Origin: Acinetobacter qingfengensis
Lineage (GTDB): Bacteria > Pseudomonadota > Gammaproteobacteria > Pseudomonadales > Moraxellaceae
Length of the DNA: 64,000 nt
NCBI RefSeq assembly: GCF_008693185.1
Contig: NZ_VXKN01000010.1
Span: forward strand, 62,001-126,000
Reading direction: 5' to 3'
The position numbers and the translations under genes were made by a program. This document shows, piece after piece, positions 53,406-63,841 of the stretch. The notes beneath the pieces were generated by a model. That model was given only the letters and a program-made list of their open reading frames with translations, made no database searches and was not told where the DNA came from. The stretch's first letter is position 1. Every line of letters starts with the position of its first letter.

Positions 53406-55187
53406 ATGATGCGAACTCATTACTGCGGTTCTTTAACAGAAGCGCAAATCGATCAAACCGTAACTTTATGCGGTTGGGTACATCGCCGCCGTGACCATGG
53501 TGGTGTTATTTTTCTAGACATGCGAGATCGTGATGGTCTGGTGCAGGTGGTAATTGATCCAGATACCCCTGAAGCATTTGCAACCGCAGACAAGGCACGT
53601 TCCGAATTTGTTCTTAAAATTACTGGCCGTGTACGTCGCCGTTATGCCGGTACTGAAAATAATAATATGGTCAGTGGTCAAATTGAAGTTCTAGGCAAAG
53701 AAATTGAAGTTCTTGCACAATCAGATACACCACCGTTTCCACTGAATGACGATACGATTAACGTATCCGAAGAAAATCGCCTGAAATTCCGTTTCCTTGA
53801 TATTCGTCGTCCAGAGATGCTGGAGCGTTTACGTTTCCGTTCCAAAGTGACCAACCTGATCCGTAACTATCTGGATGAACATGGCTTCCTTGATGTGGAA
53901 ACACCAATTCTGACTCGTGCTACACCGGAAGGCGCACGTGATTATCTGGTACCAAGCCGTGTATCCAACGGTAGTTTTTATGCCCTGCCACAATCACCAC
54001 AATTATTTAAACAATTATTGATGGTTGGTGGTGTAGATCGCTATTATCAAATTGCCAAATGTTTCCGTGATGAAGACTTACGTGCCGATCGTCAGCCGGA
54101 ATTTACCCAGATTGACATTGAAACATCATTCTTAAATGATGATGACATCATGGATTTGATGGAAGGTATGACTGTCAAACTATTTGACGAATTACTGGGA
54201 ATCAAGTTCGACAAATTCCAGCGTATGCCATATTCAGAAGCCATGCGTGATTATGCTTCCGACAAACCTGATTTGCGTATTCCGTTAAAACTGGTCGATG
54301 TTGCAGACCTGATGCAGGATGTCGAATTTAAAGTTTTTGCCGGTCCTGCAAAAGACCCTAAAGGTCGTATCGTTGCATTACGTGTGCCAGGTGCAGGTGC
54401 GCTGCCACGTAGCCAAATTGATGAATACACCAAGTTTGTTGGCATCTACGGTGCAAAAGGCTTGGCTTATATCAAAGTCAATGAACTGGAAAAAGGTATC
54501 GAAGGTTTACAATCTCCGATTGTTAAATTCATCGAACCAATCGTTCTGGATTTGCTAAAACGTGTCGGTGCAGAAAATGGTGATATCGTATTCTTTGGTG
54601 CAGACAAAGCCAAAGTCGTAAACGATGCCATGGGTGCTTTACGTGTCAAAATTGGTCATGATCTGAAACTTTCGATCAAAGAATGGGCACCGCTTTGGGT
54701 GGTCGATTTCCCAATGTTTGAAGAAACTGATGATGGTAAATGGACATCGGTTCATCACCCATTCACCTTACCAAAATCTAGTGTTGAAGATGTAAAAAAT
54801 AATCCGGGTGAAGCACTTTCTGTTGCGTATGATATGGTACTCAACGGTACAGAAATCGGTGGTGGTTCACTGCGTATTTATACACTGGAAATGCAAAAAG
54901 CCATTTTTGAAGCCTTGGGTATTTCCGAAGAAGAAGCCGAAGAAAAATTCAGCTTCCTATTAAATGCTCTACGTTATGGTGCGCCTCCGCACGGTGGCTT
55001 GGCATTCGGTCTGGATCGTCTGATTATGTTAATGACTGGCGCATCATCAATCCGTGACGTGATTGCGTTCCCAAAAACCAAAACTGCTGAATGTCCGTTA
55101 ACACAGGCACCTGCACCAGTTGAAGCCAATCAATTGCGTGATCTCGGTATCCGTTTACGTGAACAACCAAAGAAAGAAACAGAATAA
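53406..55187 (+). CDS. aspS: Aspartyl-tRNA synthetase
   Basis: AspRS charges tRNA-Asp. The 593-residue bacterial-type class II enzyme has the N-terminal OB-fold ([24 protein letters not shown]), motif 2 ([24 protein letters not shown]), the bacterial GAD insertion at about 290-420, and motif 3 ([15 protein letters not shown]). Start is one of two consecutive ATG codons. Codon use is more GC-rich than in neighbouring genes, as expected for a highly expressed gene. Two hairpins follow the stop. Confidence 0.97.
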   Translation: MMRTHYCGSLTEAQIDQTVTLCGWVHRRRDHGGVIFLDMRDRDGLVQVVIDPDTPEAFATADKARSEFVLKITGRVRRRYAGTENNNMVSGQIEVLGKEIEVLAQSDTPPFPLNDDTINVSEENRLKFRFLDIRRPEMLERLRFRSKVTNLIRNYLDEHGFLDVETPILTRATPEGARDYLVPSRVSNGSFYALPQSPQLFKQLLMVGGVDRYYQIAKCFRDEDLRADRQPEFTQIDIETSFLNDDDIMDLMEGMTVKLFDELLGIKFDKFQRMPYSEAMRDYASDKPDLRIPLKLVDVADLMQDVEFKVFAGPAKDPKGRIVALRVPGAGALPRSQIDEYTKFVGIYGAKGLAYIKVNELEKGIEGLQSPIVKFIEPIVLDLLKRVGAENGDIVFFGADKAKVVNDAMGALRVKIGHDLKLSIKEWAPLWVVDFPMFEETDDGKWTSVHHPFTLPKSSVEDVKNNPGEALSVAYDMVLNGTEIGGGSLRIYTLEMQKAIFEALGISEEEAEEKFSFLLNALRYGAPPHGGLAFGLDRLIMLMTGASSIRDVIAFPKTKTAECPLTQAPAPVEANQLRDLGIRLREQPKKETE

Positions 55188-55243
55188 TTCAGCCTACTGA
55201 ATTTTTTTATAAAAGATAGCTCTGTATATGCAGGGCTATTTTT
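55187..55243 (+). terminator. Tandem terminators of aspS
   Basis: The first stem is ATTCAG (55187-55192)/CTGAAT (55197-55202) with a T7 tail. The second is ATAGCTCT (55216-55223)/AGGGCTAT (55232-55239) followed by TTTT. Confidence 0.85.
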
Positions 55244-55331
55244 ATGCACTAAAAATGGACAAGTTGGTTTTTTAATAGAGAAAATGGCATAATAGTTCTT
55301 ATTCTCTTCTCTCCTATTTAGGTAATTTGCT

Positions 55332-55562
55332 ATGGCGATGCGTCCTGATGTCAAGCGACATTCCCTTGTGATCATTGTATTTGCATTGGCACAGTGGGCT
55401 TTGGTAATGGCTGCACTTCATTTTAACTGGTGGCATCTTGAACGTAATGGCCGTATTCTGGCATTTTGTGCGAGTGTATTTTTAGGCGCATGGTTATTAA
55501 TGAGTGCTATTTTATATATGGTGATCAAAGGTCGTAAACCAGATGATCAGAATCAGAAATAA
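55332..55562 (+). CDS. Uncharacterised two-TM protein (76 aa)
   Basis: I do not recognise a family. The protein has two membrane helices (about residues 12-31, LVIIVFALAQWALVMAALHF, and 43-64, AFCASVFLGAWLLMSAILYMV), a short WWHLERNGR loop between them and a charged C-terminus (KGRKPDDQNQK). By the positive-inside rule both ends are cytoplasmic. GGTAA lies upstream of the ATG. It is monocistronic between the aspS and pntB terminators. Confidence 0.75.
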   Translation: MAMRPDVKRHSLVIIVFALAQWALVMAALHFNWWHLERNGRILAFCASVFLGAWLLMSAILYMVIKGRKPDDQNQK

Positions 55563-55606
55563 TCTCCACAGTAAAGCAAAATAAAACGTTCTGATTTATA
55601 AAAATC

Positions 55607-55635
55607 AAATCGAGTGACAACATCACTCGATTTTT
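55607..55635. terminator. Bidirectional terminator between the 76-aa gene and pntB
   Basis: AAATCGAGTGA (55607-55617) pairs with TCACTCGATTT (55623-55633), followed by TT and flanked by an A-rich left side, between convergent genes. Confidence 0.9.
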
Positions 55636-55648
55636 GTTTTGGAATAAC

Positions 55649-57106
55649 TCAATGTCCTGTTCCATTAATGGCTTTGGTCATATCTTCTACTACTTTTTTG
55701 GCATCCCCAAACACCATCATCGTTTTTTCATTATAGAACAAATCATTATCCAGACCAGCATAACCTGTTGCCATGGACCGCTTGATCACTAATATTGTTC
55801 TGGCCTTATGTGCTTCCAGAATTGGCATACCATAAATTGGCGAACTCGGATCATCTTTTGCCGCAGGGTTAACTACATCATTGGCGCCAATGACTAAAAC
55901 CACATCAGTTGCTGGGAAATCTGCATTAATTTCATCCATTTCCAGAATATCTTCATAAGGCACATCTGCTTCGGCCAATAAAACATTCATGTGACCCGGC
56001 ATACGACCTGCAACAGGATGGATGGCAAAGCGTACCCTAACCCCCTGCTCCTTGAGCAAATTAGCCAATTCTTTGACTGCATTTTGCGCACGTCCCTGCG
56101 CCATACCATATCCCGGTACAATCACAACACTATCAGCATTTGACATTAAAAACCCAGCATCATCAGCCGAACCTGACCGATAATTGCGTTGTATCTGTTC
56201 ACCTGTTACAACACTGTTACTTTGCGCTGTACTACCCATCGCACCACCAAATAACACATTGATAATATTGCGATTCATGGCTTTACACATGATATAGGAT
56301 AAAATGGCACCTGATGAACCAACCAGTGAGCCAGCAACAATCAACATATTGTTTTCAAGCGTAAAACCAATCCCTGCGGCTGCCCAGCCTGAAAACGAGT
56401 TGAGCAATGACACAACGACAGGCATATCACCACCGCCAACCGGTGCAATCCAGACCCAGCCAAAAATGAGTGCCAGAATTGTCATTGCCCAAAACGATGG
56501 CATATTTCCCGTTGAAAAGAAATAAAAACCACAAATCAACATGGCAATAAACAATATGGCCTGAACAGGTTTTACCCAGGTACCTGAGATAGTTTTTGCC
56601 CATTTTTTTGCAGCCAGCTTTCCGTAAGCAAATACAGAGGCTGTAAAGGTAATTGCACCAACAAAGCATCCCACAAATAGTTCAAATAAATGCACCTTAT
56701 TCATGTGCGCATGTTGAACTCCAGCAGCAAGCAATGATGCTTCATTTATATAAAATAAATTTACCAAATGGTTATTATGCAAAATGGCCGCAATTGCAAT
56801 CAATACTGCGGACAAGCCAACCAGTGAATGCATCAAGGCAACAGTTTCGGGCATTTGCGTCATGGGTACAGTTTTGGCACGTGCAATACCAACAATGCCA
56901 CCTAGAATCATTGCCGTCACAATCATCCAGATCACAGGCTGATCTGCAACAAAAAATGTGGTCAGTACAGCAATTGCCATAGCAATCATGCCATAGCGAT
57001 TACCCGTAATTGCCGTTTTAGGACCGGATAAACCACGTAAAGTCAGAATAAATAAAATGGCACCGATCAAATACAACCATTCTGCATTGGCACGAATCAA
57101 CTCCAT
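55649..57106 (-). CDS. pntB: NAD(P) transhydrogenase subunit beta
   Basis: PntB carries membrane domain and the NADP(H)-binding domain of the proton-translocating transhydrogenase that makes NADPH. The 485 residues contain eight to nine helices, then the dIII domain: VIVPGYGMAQGRAQNAVKELANLL, FAIHPVAGRMPGHMNVLLAEA and DVVLVIGANDVVNPAA. It ends the three-gene operon with a four-base-scale spacing to the preceding gene. Confidence 0.96.
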   Translation of the reverse strand: MELIRANAEWLYLIGAILFILTLRGLSGPKTAITGNRYGMIAMAIAVLTTFFVADQPVIWMIVTAMILGGIVGIARAKTVPMTQMPETVALMHSLVGLSAVLIAIAAILHNNHLVNLFYINEASLLAAGVQHAHMNKVHLFELFVGCFVGAITFTASVFAYGKLAAKKWAKTISGTWVKPVQAILFIAMLICGFYFFSTGNMPSFWAMTILALIFGWVWIAPVGGGDMPVVVSLLNSFSGWAAAGIGFTLENNMLIVAGSLVGSSGAILSYIMCKAMNRNIINVLFGGAMGSTAQSNSVVTGEQIQRNYRSGSADDAGFLMSNADSVVIVPGYGMAQGRAQNAVKELANLLKEQGVRVRFAIHPVAGRMPGHMNVLLAEADVPYEDILEMDEINADFPATDVVLVIGANDVVNPAAKDDPSSPIYGMPILEAHKARTILVIKRSMATGYAGLDNDLFYNEKTMMVFGDAKKVVEDMTKAINGTGH

Positions 57107-57109
57107 GAT

Positions 57110-57433
57110 TTAATCCTCCTTTTTCTTTGGTTTTGGCTTAAACATTTCCAGCATTCTTGCAGTCACTGCAAAACCACCAAAAATATTAATACTTGCCAAA
57201 AATACAGCGATTGCACCTAATACGCTCACCAGATTAATGCTCTGAAATGCCACATGACCATCCACACCAAATACAGGCAATCCGATCGTTTGTATCATTG
57301 CCCCCACAATAATGATGGAAGATAATGCATTAGTGACGGCCATTAACGGTGTATGTAATGCAGGAGTTACCCCCCAGACCACGTAATATCCTACAAAGAT
57401 TGCCAAGACGAAAATTGTGATTGTTTCTACCAT
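57110..57433 (-). CDS. pntAB: NAD(P) transhydrogenase subunit alpha, part 2 (membrane)
   Basis: This 107-residue subunit has about three helices ([32 protein letters not shown]) corresponding to the C-terminal membrane part of E. coli PntA. The alpha subunit is split into two genes here, as in Rhodospirillum and other non-enteric bacteria. It lies between pntAA and pntB with gaps of 11 and 3 bp. Confidence 0.94.
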   Translation of the reverse strand: MVETITIFVLAIFVGYYVVWGVTPALHTPLMAVTNALSSIIIVGAMIQTIGLPVFGVDGHVAFQSINLVSVLGAIAVFLASINIFGGFAVTARMLEMFKPKPKKKED

Positions 57434-57444
57434 GGTTATTCTCC

Positions 57445-58572
57445 TCAGCCACGCTTTAAACGCACTTGACCGTCATGTGTTACCAATAAAGCTTTTTGAA
57501 TTTCATCCTCCGGATTAATCTGGATCACTTTTTGCTCATCATATAAAGTTTCAATAAAATTCAAAATATTACGTGCAAACAATGCCGATGCTTCTGTGGC
57601 TACTGTGGCAGGGATATTGGCAATACCGAGAATTTTCACACCATTCTCAGTAGATACTGTTTGATCTACAACCGAGCCTGCAACATTGCCACCCGTTTCG
57701 ACTGCCATATCCAGAATGACCGAACCCGGCTTCATTTTTGCCACAGTTTCTGCATGAATCAATCGAGGTGCATTACGTCCCGGCAATAAGGCTGTAGTAA
57801 TCACGATATCTGCATTGGCCACTGCCTTATCTACAATTGCTGCCTGATCTTTGATGTATTGTTCGCCCGGTGTCCAGCCATAGCCATTTTTCAGTGCATC
57901 ATCAGCACGTTGCTGCTCTTCTGCTGACATTGGTACATCTAGCCATTTCCCACCCAAAGACTCGACTTGCTCTTTGGCTGTTGGTCGTAAATCCGTAGCT
58001 TCCACAACAGCTCCCAAGCGCTTGGCTGTGGCAATCGCCTGTAATCCAGCCACACCAACCCCCATAACGACAACCCGGGCAGGCTTTACCGTTCCGGCAG
58101 CAGTCATCAACATTGGGAATAAGCGTTGATACGCATTGGCTGCCAGTAATACCGCTTTATAACCGGATAAATTTGCCTGAGAAGACAGAACATCCATGTT
58201 TTGAGCACGTGACAAAGTTCTGGGCAAAAGTTCAAGGGCGAAGGCAGATACATTTTGTTGGGCAAAATGCGCCAGTTCTGTATTTCGATAGGGATCAAAC
58301 ATTGCAATCACAATGGAATTGGCAGCAAGCTGTTCAATCTCCTCGCCCTGAGGAGCCCGAATCTTTAAAATAAGTTCACTTTGAGCATAGGCATTTTCCA
58401 CCAAACGGGCACCGACCTGTTCATAATGTGAATCAGGATAAGCTGCCCGAAATCCTGCTCCACGCTGTATAACCACCTGATGCCCAGCCTGAATCAGTTT
58501 CTTTACTGTTTCAGGTGTTGCTGCGACACGTGTTTCGTTTGGATAGGTTTCGTTTGGGACACCGATCTGCAT
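57445..58572 (-). CDS. pntAA: NAD(P) transhydrogenase subunit alpha, part 1 (NAD-binding)
   Basis: The 375-residue soluble dI domain binds NAD(H). It is related to alanine dehydrogenase and starts [34 protein letters not shown]. The Rossmann motif [33 protein letters not shown] lies at about residues 165-200. GAGG nine bases before the ATG at 58572 fixes the start; an in-frame GTG at 58587 overlaps that site. First gene of the transhydrogenase operon. Confidence 0.95.
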   Translation of the reverse strand: MQIGVPNETYPNETRVAATPETVKKLIQAGHQVVIQRGAGFRAAYPDSHYEQVGARLVENAYAQSELILKIRAPQGEEIEQLAANSIVIAMFDPYRNTELAHFAQQNVSAFALELLPRTLSRAQNMDVLSSQANLSGYKAVLLAANAYQRLFPMLMTAAGTVKPARVVVMGVGVAGLQAIATAKRLGAVVEATDLRPTAKEQVESLGGKWLDVPMSAEEQQRADDALKNGYGWTPGEQYIKDQAAIVDKAVANADIVITTALLPGRNAPRLIHAETVAKMKPGSVILDMAVETGGNVAGSVVDQTVSTENGVKILGIANIPATVATEASALFARNILNFIETLYDEQKVIQINPEDEIQKALLVTHDGQVRLKRG

Positions 58573-58587
58573 AGCATCGATCCTCAC

Positions 58588-59062
58588 GCTATATATTTTT
58601 ATTTCACACCTGCATCAATGCAGATGCATCCTTCGATGAATTGCTGATCGATTTAATATGATTTTTTTTACAAACGCCATCCATTATTTCAAAAATAAAT
58701 ACCATATATCATTAATTATTTGTACCAATTTATCCCAGAAATGGGTTTTTCAGCCTATTAGAATTATGTCCAATTACTCATCAAACTTACTGCTATCATT
58801 TATATTTTCATGATTTACACGTTTTCTTATTCAATAAAATTTATATCAAGCCATGCTTAAAGCTGCATATAAACCCTTGTAGAATATTTTCATTCCCAGA
58901 ATAAAATTTTAAGAAAAATTTTTTTATATATTTTTTTAAGTGATATCTACAACAATACGATCCTAAACAATTCTAGTTATTTTTATCTTATAAATCAAAA
59001 TGTAATATGACACATCGTGATTTTATCAATTTCATCAGCTTGATAGCCAGATAGAAGAAAGC
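58588..59062. other. 475-bp AT-rich intergenic region, no gene seen
   Basis: Divergent spacer between pntAA and the LD-carboxypeptidase gene. It should hold both promoters. I see no ORF with a ribosome binding site, no strong hairpin and no clear operator. Confidence 0.5.
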
Positions 59063-59992
59063 ATGTTATGTTTCACTTCTATTTTCATTATTTTCTATAT
59101 TTTTTCTATGCATATCCGTGTTTTGGCACCTAGCGCCTGTGTTGATATTGATCCAATTCAGCAGGCAAAACAACATGTATCTACATTGGGTATTCAAGTG
59201 TCTTTTGCTCGACATCTTGAAGCCCAACATCGCTATTTGGCTGGGACAAGCAACGAACGCCTGACAGATTTAAAAACTGCCTGCGAAGATAAAAGTATTG
59301 ATGCCATCTGGTGCGCGCGTGGCGGTACAGGCGCTGGACAATTATTACCCTATCTGGATACTTGGCTACTCAATAAAGCTTTGATTGGTTATTCAGACAG
59401 TACCGTATTATTAAACTACATTGCCATGCAGGGTGGGCAAGCCATTCATGGACCGGTATTTCAGGAAATTTCACAAAAAAATTTACTTGAAAATCAACCA
59501 ATTTGTACTGATGCACAAGAAGTGCTGACTTTACTCAATCCCTTATTACAGCATGATGCCATTCATTATGACATTACATTGGCAGCATGTAGTCATACAC
59601 AACCTATAACATTGTCAGGCAAAATTTTAGGTGGCAACCTCAGTACATTATGCAGTGTACAAGGTACACCTTGGGCATTACATCTTAAACAACCCAGTAT
59701 ATTATTACTGGAAGATGTTGGTGAGTCCTACTACCGTCTGGAACGATTATTGGTGCAACTTTTACAAAGCATTGATATAAATCATCTTGAAGCGATTATT
59801 TTGGGTGATTTCTATCATTGCCCTCAACGAGGCGTACCTCAAAGTATTGCTGAAATTTTTGCTGAACATCTAAATCCATTACAAATTCCACTTTATGTCT
59901 GCAGCTGGTTTGGTCATGGTGAAAAAAACCGGCCTTTCTGGATCGGTAAAAATGGAAATATCCAGAAAAATCAACTCATAATATATGCTTAA
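59063..59992 (+). CDS. ldcA: LD-carboxypeptidase (peptidase family S66)
   Basis: LdcA removes the terminal D-Ala from murein tetrapeptides during cell-wall recycling. The protein has the S66 catalytic set: Ser111 in IGYSDSTVLL, Glu in LLLEDVGES and His in CSWFGHGEKNRP, plus ARGGTGAGQLLPYLD. Similarity to the cytoplasmic family starts at MHIRVLAPSA (residue 16, ATG at 59108), but that ATG has no ribosome binding site, whereas AGAAGAAAG precedes the ATG at 59063. The extra hydrophobic N-terminal residues are therefore uncertain. Confidence 0.88.
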   Translation: MLCFTSIFIIFYIFSMHIRVLAPSACVDIDPIQQAKQHVSTLGIQVSFARHLEAQHRYLAGTSNERLTDLKTACEDKSIDAIWCARGGTGAGQLLPYLDTWLLNKALIGYSDSTVLLNYIAMQGGQAIHGPVFQEISQKNLLENQPICTDAQEVLTLLNPLLQHDAIHYDITLAACSHTQPITLSGKILGGNLSTLCSVQGTPWALHLKQPSILLLEDVGESYYRLERLLVQLLQSIDINHLEAIILGDFYHCPQRGVPQSIAEIFAEHLNPLQIPLYVCSWFGHGEKNRPFWIGKNGNIQKNQLIIYA

Positions 59993-60011
59993 TGGTAATT
60001 TCTTAGATCAT

Positions 60012-60884
60012 TTACATCACATGAATTTGACCAAATTTACCTTGTCTAAAGTCATCAAAAGCCTGAGTGATTTCCAGTTGAGTATTCATTACAAAAGGAC
60101 CATATCCCTGTATTGGCTCATTTAATGGCTCACCCGTCAACAGCACAAATTTACTGTCTGCCACAGCTTGCACGTTAAAGCCTGTTTCACCATCCCGAGC
60201 AAAAATTACAATGCCATGCTCATTCACTTGCTGCATTTCATTCACCAGCACTTGCCCAGATAAAACTACAAATATTGCATTATGCGTTGTGGGTACAAGA
60301 AATTGGTGTCGTGTTGCCGCTTTCAATTCACCATCCCATACATTGACTGGGGTAAATGTTGTGGCTGCACCTGATCTTTCTAGATATTGACCTGCAATTA
60401 CTCTTAAATAACTTCCCTGCTCATCCAATACCAATTGGGGAATTATTTTTGCATCAATCGCTTGATATTTAGGTGTAGTCATTTTTGATTTTGCAGGTAA
60501 ATTTACCCGCAACTGCACCATTTCAAAATTTCCACCCTGTGCTGCAAAATCTGTAGAATGAAATTCCTCATGCACCAAACCAGCCGCTGCGGTCATCCAT
60601 TGTACATCACCAGTTTTAATGGTTCCGCCACCACCACTTGAGTCTTTATGTGTAACTTCACCCTGATAAGCAAGTGTAACGGTTTCAAAACCACGATGCG
60701 GGTGGGAACCAACACCATGACGCTGTGTTGTTGGAGCAAAATAATATGGTGCTGCATAATCCAACAGTAAAAATGGACTGATTGCCTGCCCTAAACGGTC
60801 ATAGGAAAATAAGGTTTTGACTGGAAAACCATCTCCTACCCAATGGATTTGTTGACTATGCATGGTACCAATAATTTTTCTCAC
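60012..60884 (-). CDS. Pirin family protein
   Basis: This 290-residue bicupin has the pirin N-terminal metal site HPHRGFETVTLAYQGEVTHKDSSG...GDVQWMTAAAGLVHEEFH (three His and a Glu). Bacterial pirins include quercetinases and regulators of central metabolism; the role here is open. The start is GTG at 60884 with AGGTGA six bases upstream. It converges with ldcA and has no operon partner. Confidence 0.88.
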   Translation of the reverse strand: MRKIIGTMHSQQIHWVGDGFPVKTLFSYDRLGQAISPFLLLDYAAPYYFAPTTQRHGVGSHPHRGFETVTLAYQGEVTHKDSSGGGGTIKTGDVQWMTAAAGLVHEEFHSTDFAAQGGNFEMVQLRVNLPAKSKMTTPKYQAIDAKIIPQLVLDEQGSYLRVIAGQYLERSGAATTFTPVNVWDGELKAATRHQFLVPTTHNAIFVVLSGQVLVNEMQQVNEHGIVIFARDGETGFNVQAVADSKFVLLTGEPLNEPIQGYGPFVMNTQLEITQAFDDFRQGKFGQIHVM

Positions 60885-61238
60885 GATGTATCACCTATAA
60901 AATAAGTTATTCCCAATAACACCACCCAGGCATTATGTCGCAGATGTAATGAGTCATTCTTTTATAATGGGGGTAATATCATTTTTTTCAGCTTCGAATC
61001 AAAATTGAATAACTTTAAATCATACTTACTAACAGACAACTTATTTCACAGATTATTTTCATCTTGAATCTTTCATCACGATAAGATTCCAAACATTTAC
61101 TCAAAAGTGTGATTATTTACATATTTTTACAGGATTGTGATGCTTTTTACTTTGAAATTTATCCCAATATCCCTAAATAATAACTAAGCATTAATGATGA
61201 TGTGATTATATTTTAACTCATAGGAGATATAACATCCC
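60885..61238. other. 354-bp AT-rich intergenic region, no gene seen
   Basis: Divergent spacer between the pirin and PspC genes. It probably carries both promoters. No ORF, palindrome or hairpin stands out. Confidence 0.5.
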
Positions 61239-61454
61239 ATGCAAACAAAAGGCCTTTATCGCTCTGACAGTCAACACATGATCGCAGGTGTAATGGGTGG
61301 TATTGCGGAACGTTTTGGCTGGAATGCAAACTTACTTCGAATTGTTTTTGTTCTGGTTTCGATTTCTAGCGCTGGATTTCCTGGTATTCTGGTTTATTTG
61401 GTGTTGTGGTTAGTGATGCCAAAACAGAAACGTGTAGAACTGTACAATAGCTAG
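61239..61454 (+). CDS. PspC domain-containing protein
   Basis: The 71-residue protein is a lone PspC domain: GLYRSDSQHMIAGVMGGIAERFGWNANLLRIVFVLVSI followed by a membrane helix (FPGILVYLVLWLVMPK). In enterobacteria PspC is a membrane activator of the phage-shock response, but stand-alone PspC proteins are common without a psp operon, as here. AGGAGA lies upstream of the ATG. A strong terminator follows. Confidence 0.9.
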   Translation: MQTKGLYRSDSQHMIAGVMGGIAERFGWNANLLRIVFVLVSISSAGFPGILVYLVLWLVMPKQKRVELYNS

Positions 61455-61494
61455 TTTAATTTTTACATACTATGATGAACTTCTCCTCCTTTTT

Positions 61495-61527
61495 GCTACG
61501 ACTCTCCCCAAAGTCGTAGCTTTTTTT
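61495..61527 (+). terminator. Terminator of the PspC gene, preceded by CU-rich motif
   Basis: GCTACGACT (61495-61503) pairs with AGTCGTAGC (61512-61520), followed by T7. AACTTCTCCTCC occurs at 61478-61489 just upstream. Confidence 0.93.
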
Positions 61528-61643
61528 ATTATTAAATTTGCTTTTGAGTAGAAATATCTAGCGTTAATCTGGTTTTTCTTTATATTACACTGACTTTTGT
61601 TGAATAATGATACAACATAAATTTTGGCTCGGAACAATCGCAC

Positions 61644-62021
61644 ATGGGCATTTTTATTTTATTACTACTTGGATTTGTTGCTTTTGCAATTTACCGTTAT
61701 CGTAAATACCAAACACAACGAGAGATTGAAGAAATGGCAGCCGATGCGCAAGCCTATATTAGTAGTGAAACTGTAGAATTATTACAGCGCTTTAAAAAGT
61801 TATTGGAACAAGAAAATGTTGCTGAACAGGATAAACAACACATTCAGCAAAAATTTAAATATATCAATGAAAATCTGTTCTGCCAAAGCTATTCCGAAGC
61901 CAGTGTACGTGAATATCTTTCGCATGCAGAGCAAAAGCTGGCTTTAATCAGAATTAAACTTGATCGCCTAGATATGCCACAAGATCAACAATCTAATCAA
62001 GAATTTGAACAGCTAAAGTAA
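61644..62021 (+). CDS. Uncharacterised single-TM protein with coiled coil (125 aa)
   Basis: No family is recognised. One N-terminal helix (GIFILLLLGFVAFAIYRYRKY, residues 2-22) is followed by a basic stop-transfer segment, which implies a cytoplasmic C-terminus. The rest is helical and charged, with a likely coiled coil at about 24-110 (EIEEMAADAQAYI, LLQRFKKLLEQENV). The ATG at 61644 lies 14 bases after a GGAAC stretch. It stands alone. Confidence 0.75.
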   Translation: MGIFILLLLGFVAFAIYRYRKYQTQREIEEMAADAQAYISSETVELLQRFKKLLEQENVAEQDKQHIQQKFKYINENLFCQSYSEASVREYLSHAEQKLALIRIKLDRLDMPQDQQSNQEFEQLK

Positions 62022-62022
62022 A

Positions 62023-62047
62023 TAAAAAGGTGCAATAAATTTGCACC
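62023..62047 (-). terminator. Terminator of the phospholipase D-like gene
   Basis: GGTGCAA (62029-62035) pairs with TTGCACC (62041-62047). In minus orientation it is followed by T5. Confidence 0.85.
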
Positions 62048-62079
62048 TTGAATCCATCTGGCCTAATAAATTAAGATCA

Positions 62080-63567
62080 TTAGAACGTTGATAATCCAGA
62101 CCATTCCATAAAACGATATAGCCAGTATTTGGTACTGGACTCATCCTTATATTGTGCATAATCTACGGTTATTTTTTCATGATCGGGGTTTCGCCATACT
62201 GTTTCAAAGTATTGTTGTGCCTGCACTACTGCCGTATAGTTATTTTGAGCTTGAACAGAAACATTGGTTTCCAGATTATAATTATTCAGATTTCTTGCCG
62301 TATAGTTAGCGGATCCGAGAATTATTTGCTTTTCCCCTGTCTGTTTACCCAGAATTAATAATTTACTATGGCATTGTTCACCATTGGTTGCACACCATCG
62401 AACCGGTACCCCTTGTCGATGTAACTCCCACGCAACCTGACGATTTGGAATACCATTTTTCTGGCGACCGAACGCATCTTTATTTGGATCAAGGACTACC
62501 CTTACGACAACACCACGCTGTCTTGCTGCAACAATTGCCTTAACTATATCCCGATCAGATAAATAGAACATCATTAAATCTAATTGTTCATTTCTTTTCA
62601 GTTGATTAATTTGCGCCAAAACTTCCTCATAAATGGCTTTTTCAGTCAAAATTTGGACTTTAGGCAAAGCAGGATTGGCTTTAGGTTCAGGTAGAATTAC
62701 CATTGGTGCATCACCCTGCGAAAATTGTGCAACAGCACGTTCACTATCTAACACATCAATTGCAGATTTATCATGCAAAATCATTGCAACATTGCTATGT
62801 AAAGAACTTCCATCATGCGGATTTGCTGAGGACACCAATGCTTTCCAGCCATCAAGTGTATCGACAACCAATGTTTTACGGTGATTAGCCTTAAAGTTCA
62901 ATAGCTGGAAATAGCTACGCAATGTCACCTTTTCATCACCAAAAGGATTAGGGAGCCATCCACCTGTACTACTGTTACCTAGATTTTGACAACACATATA
63001 CCAAAACCCAGACCAAGCAGGATTAGATGCTCTCAATACGGTTAAATCTGTATAAATCACATTGATACCCGCTGCTTTTAATCGCCGAAGATGTTCTGGA
63101 TCTGTACCACCGTATACAGTATTGATTGGGTCGGTAATCAGTTGAATATCAATATTGGGATTAAGCTGCCTTTTGTCAATCAGAGCTTGTGTCAACTCCT
63201 GTGTCAATGCACGATGACGAATTGTAGAACTACCCGTTTCATTGTTGAATAAAAACATGTCCAGCACAATTGTATTCTGAGCCTGTTCAATCAAAGTTAG
63301 CATCGCATCAAAAATCTGCTGTTCACTATGCTGTTTACCTTGCGCATCCTGATAAGTTAAATCACTGAGAAATTCAACATCAGAGGAACGTGGTGGGCTT
63401 TTGATATCCAATCCTGAAGGTAGCGGTTTATATACCTGATATACGGCTGAACCAAGATAAGTTAAAAATAAAATACCGCCAATCAATGCAAAATAGCGCC
63501 GAATAGGCCAGTTTAATTTTTGATGAATTCGTCTAAAGAGTTGCATAACTTTGCCCCATAATTTCAT
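62080..63567 (-). CDS. Phospholipase D-like/cardiolipin synthase family protein
   Basis: The 495-residue protein has an N-terminal membrane anchor (about 24-45, RRYFALIGGILFLTYLGSAVYQ) and two PLD-type domains. The first catalytic motif is canonical (HRKTLVVD, near 62864-62890), as are the GS/SSANPHDGSS and GSANYTARNLNN glycine/serine segments. The second HxKxxxxD motif reads HSKLLILG, with Gly in place of Asp. Cardiolipin synthases and related transphosphatidylases fit best; a nuclease is less likely. A start at the ATG at 63546 with GGGG upstream is an alternative. Confidence 0.82.
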   Translation of the reverse strand: MKLWGKVMQLFRRIHQKLNWPIRRYFALIGGILFLTYLGSAVYQVYKPLPSGLDIKSPPRSSDVEFLSDLTYQDAQGKQHSEQQIFDAMLTLIEQAQNTIVLDMFLFNNETGSSTIRHRALTQELTQALIDKRQLNPNIDIQLITDPINTVYGGTDPEHLRRLKAAGINVIYTDLTVLRASNPAWSGFWYMCCQNLGNSSTGGWLPNPFGDEKVTLRSYFQLLNFKANHRKTLVVDTLDGWKALVSSANPHDGSSLHSNVAMILHDKSAIDVLDSERAVAQFSQGDAPMVILPEPKANPALPKVQILTEKAIYEEVLAQINQLKRNEQLDLMMFYLSDRDIVKAIVAARQRGVVVRVVLDPNKDAFGRQKNGIPNRQVAWELHRQGVPVRWCATNGEQCHSKLLILGKQTGEKQIILGSANYTARNLNNYNLETNVSVQAQNNYTAVVQAQQYFETVWRNPDHEKITVDYAQYKDESSTKYWLYRFMEWSGLSTF

Positions 63568-63841
63568 TTAGGCTATCAATATTTGGACTTTGAACTCAAG
63601 CAGATTTTTGCAATACGATATTCTTAACGAATAAAGATGTTTTTTTAACCAAATCCATCCTATCAAATCGATCGCTTATCGCACTAAGAAGATTTTTTGA
63701 TTAAGCTATGCACGCTACATTATCCATGTGCAATTTTAGTCAGAATACCCACCCTTTTTATTCTGATATTCACTCTTGCTGTAATTGCTGCTTTAACACT
63801 CATTACAACATGCAAGGACAATTTTTACTGTTTGGCATGGT

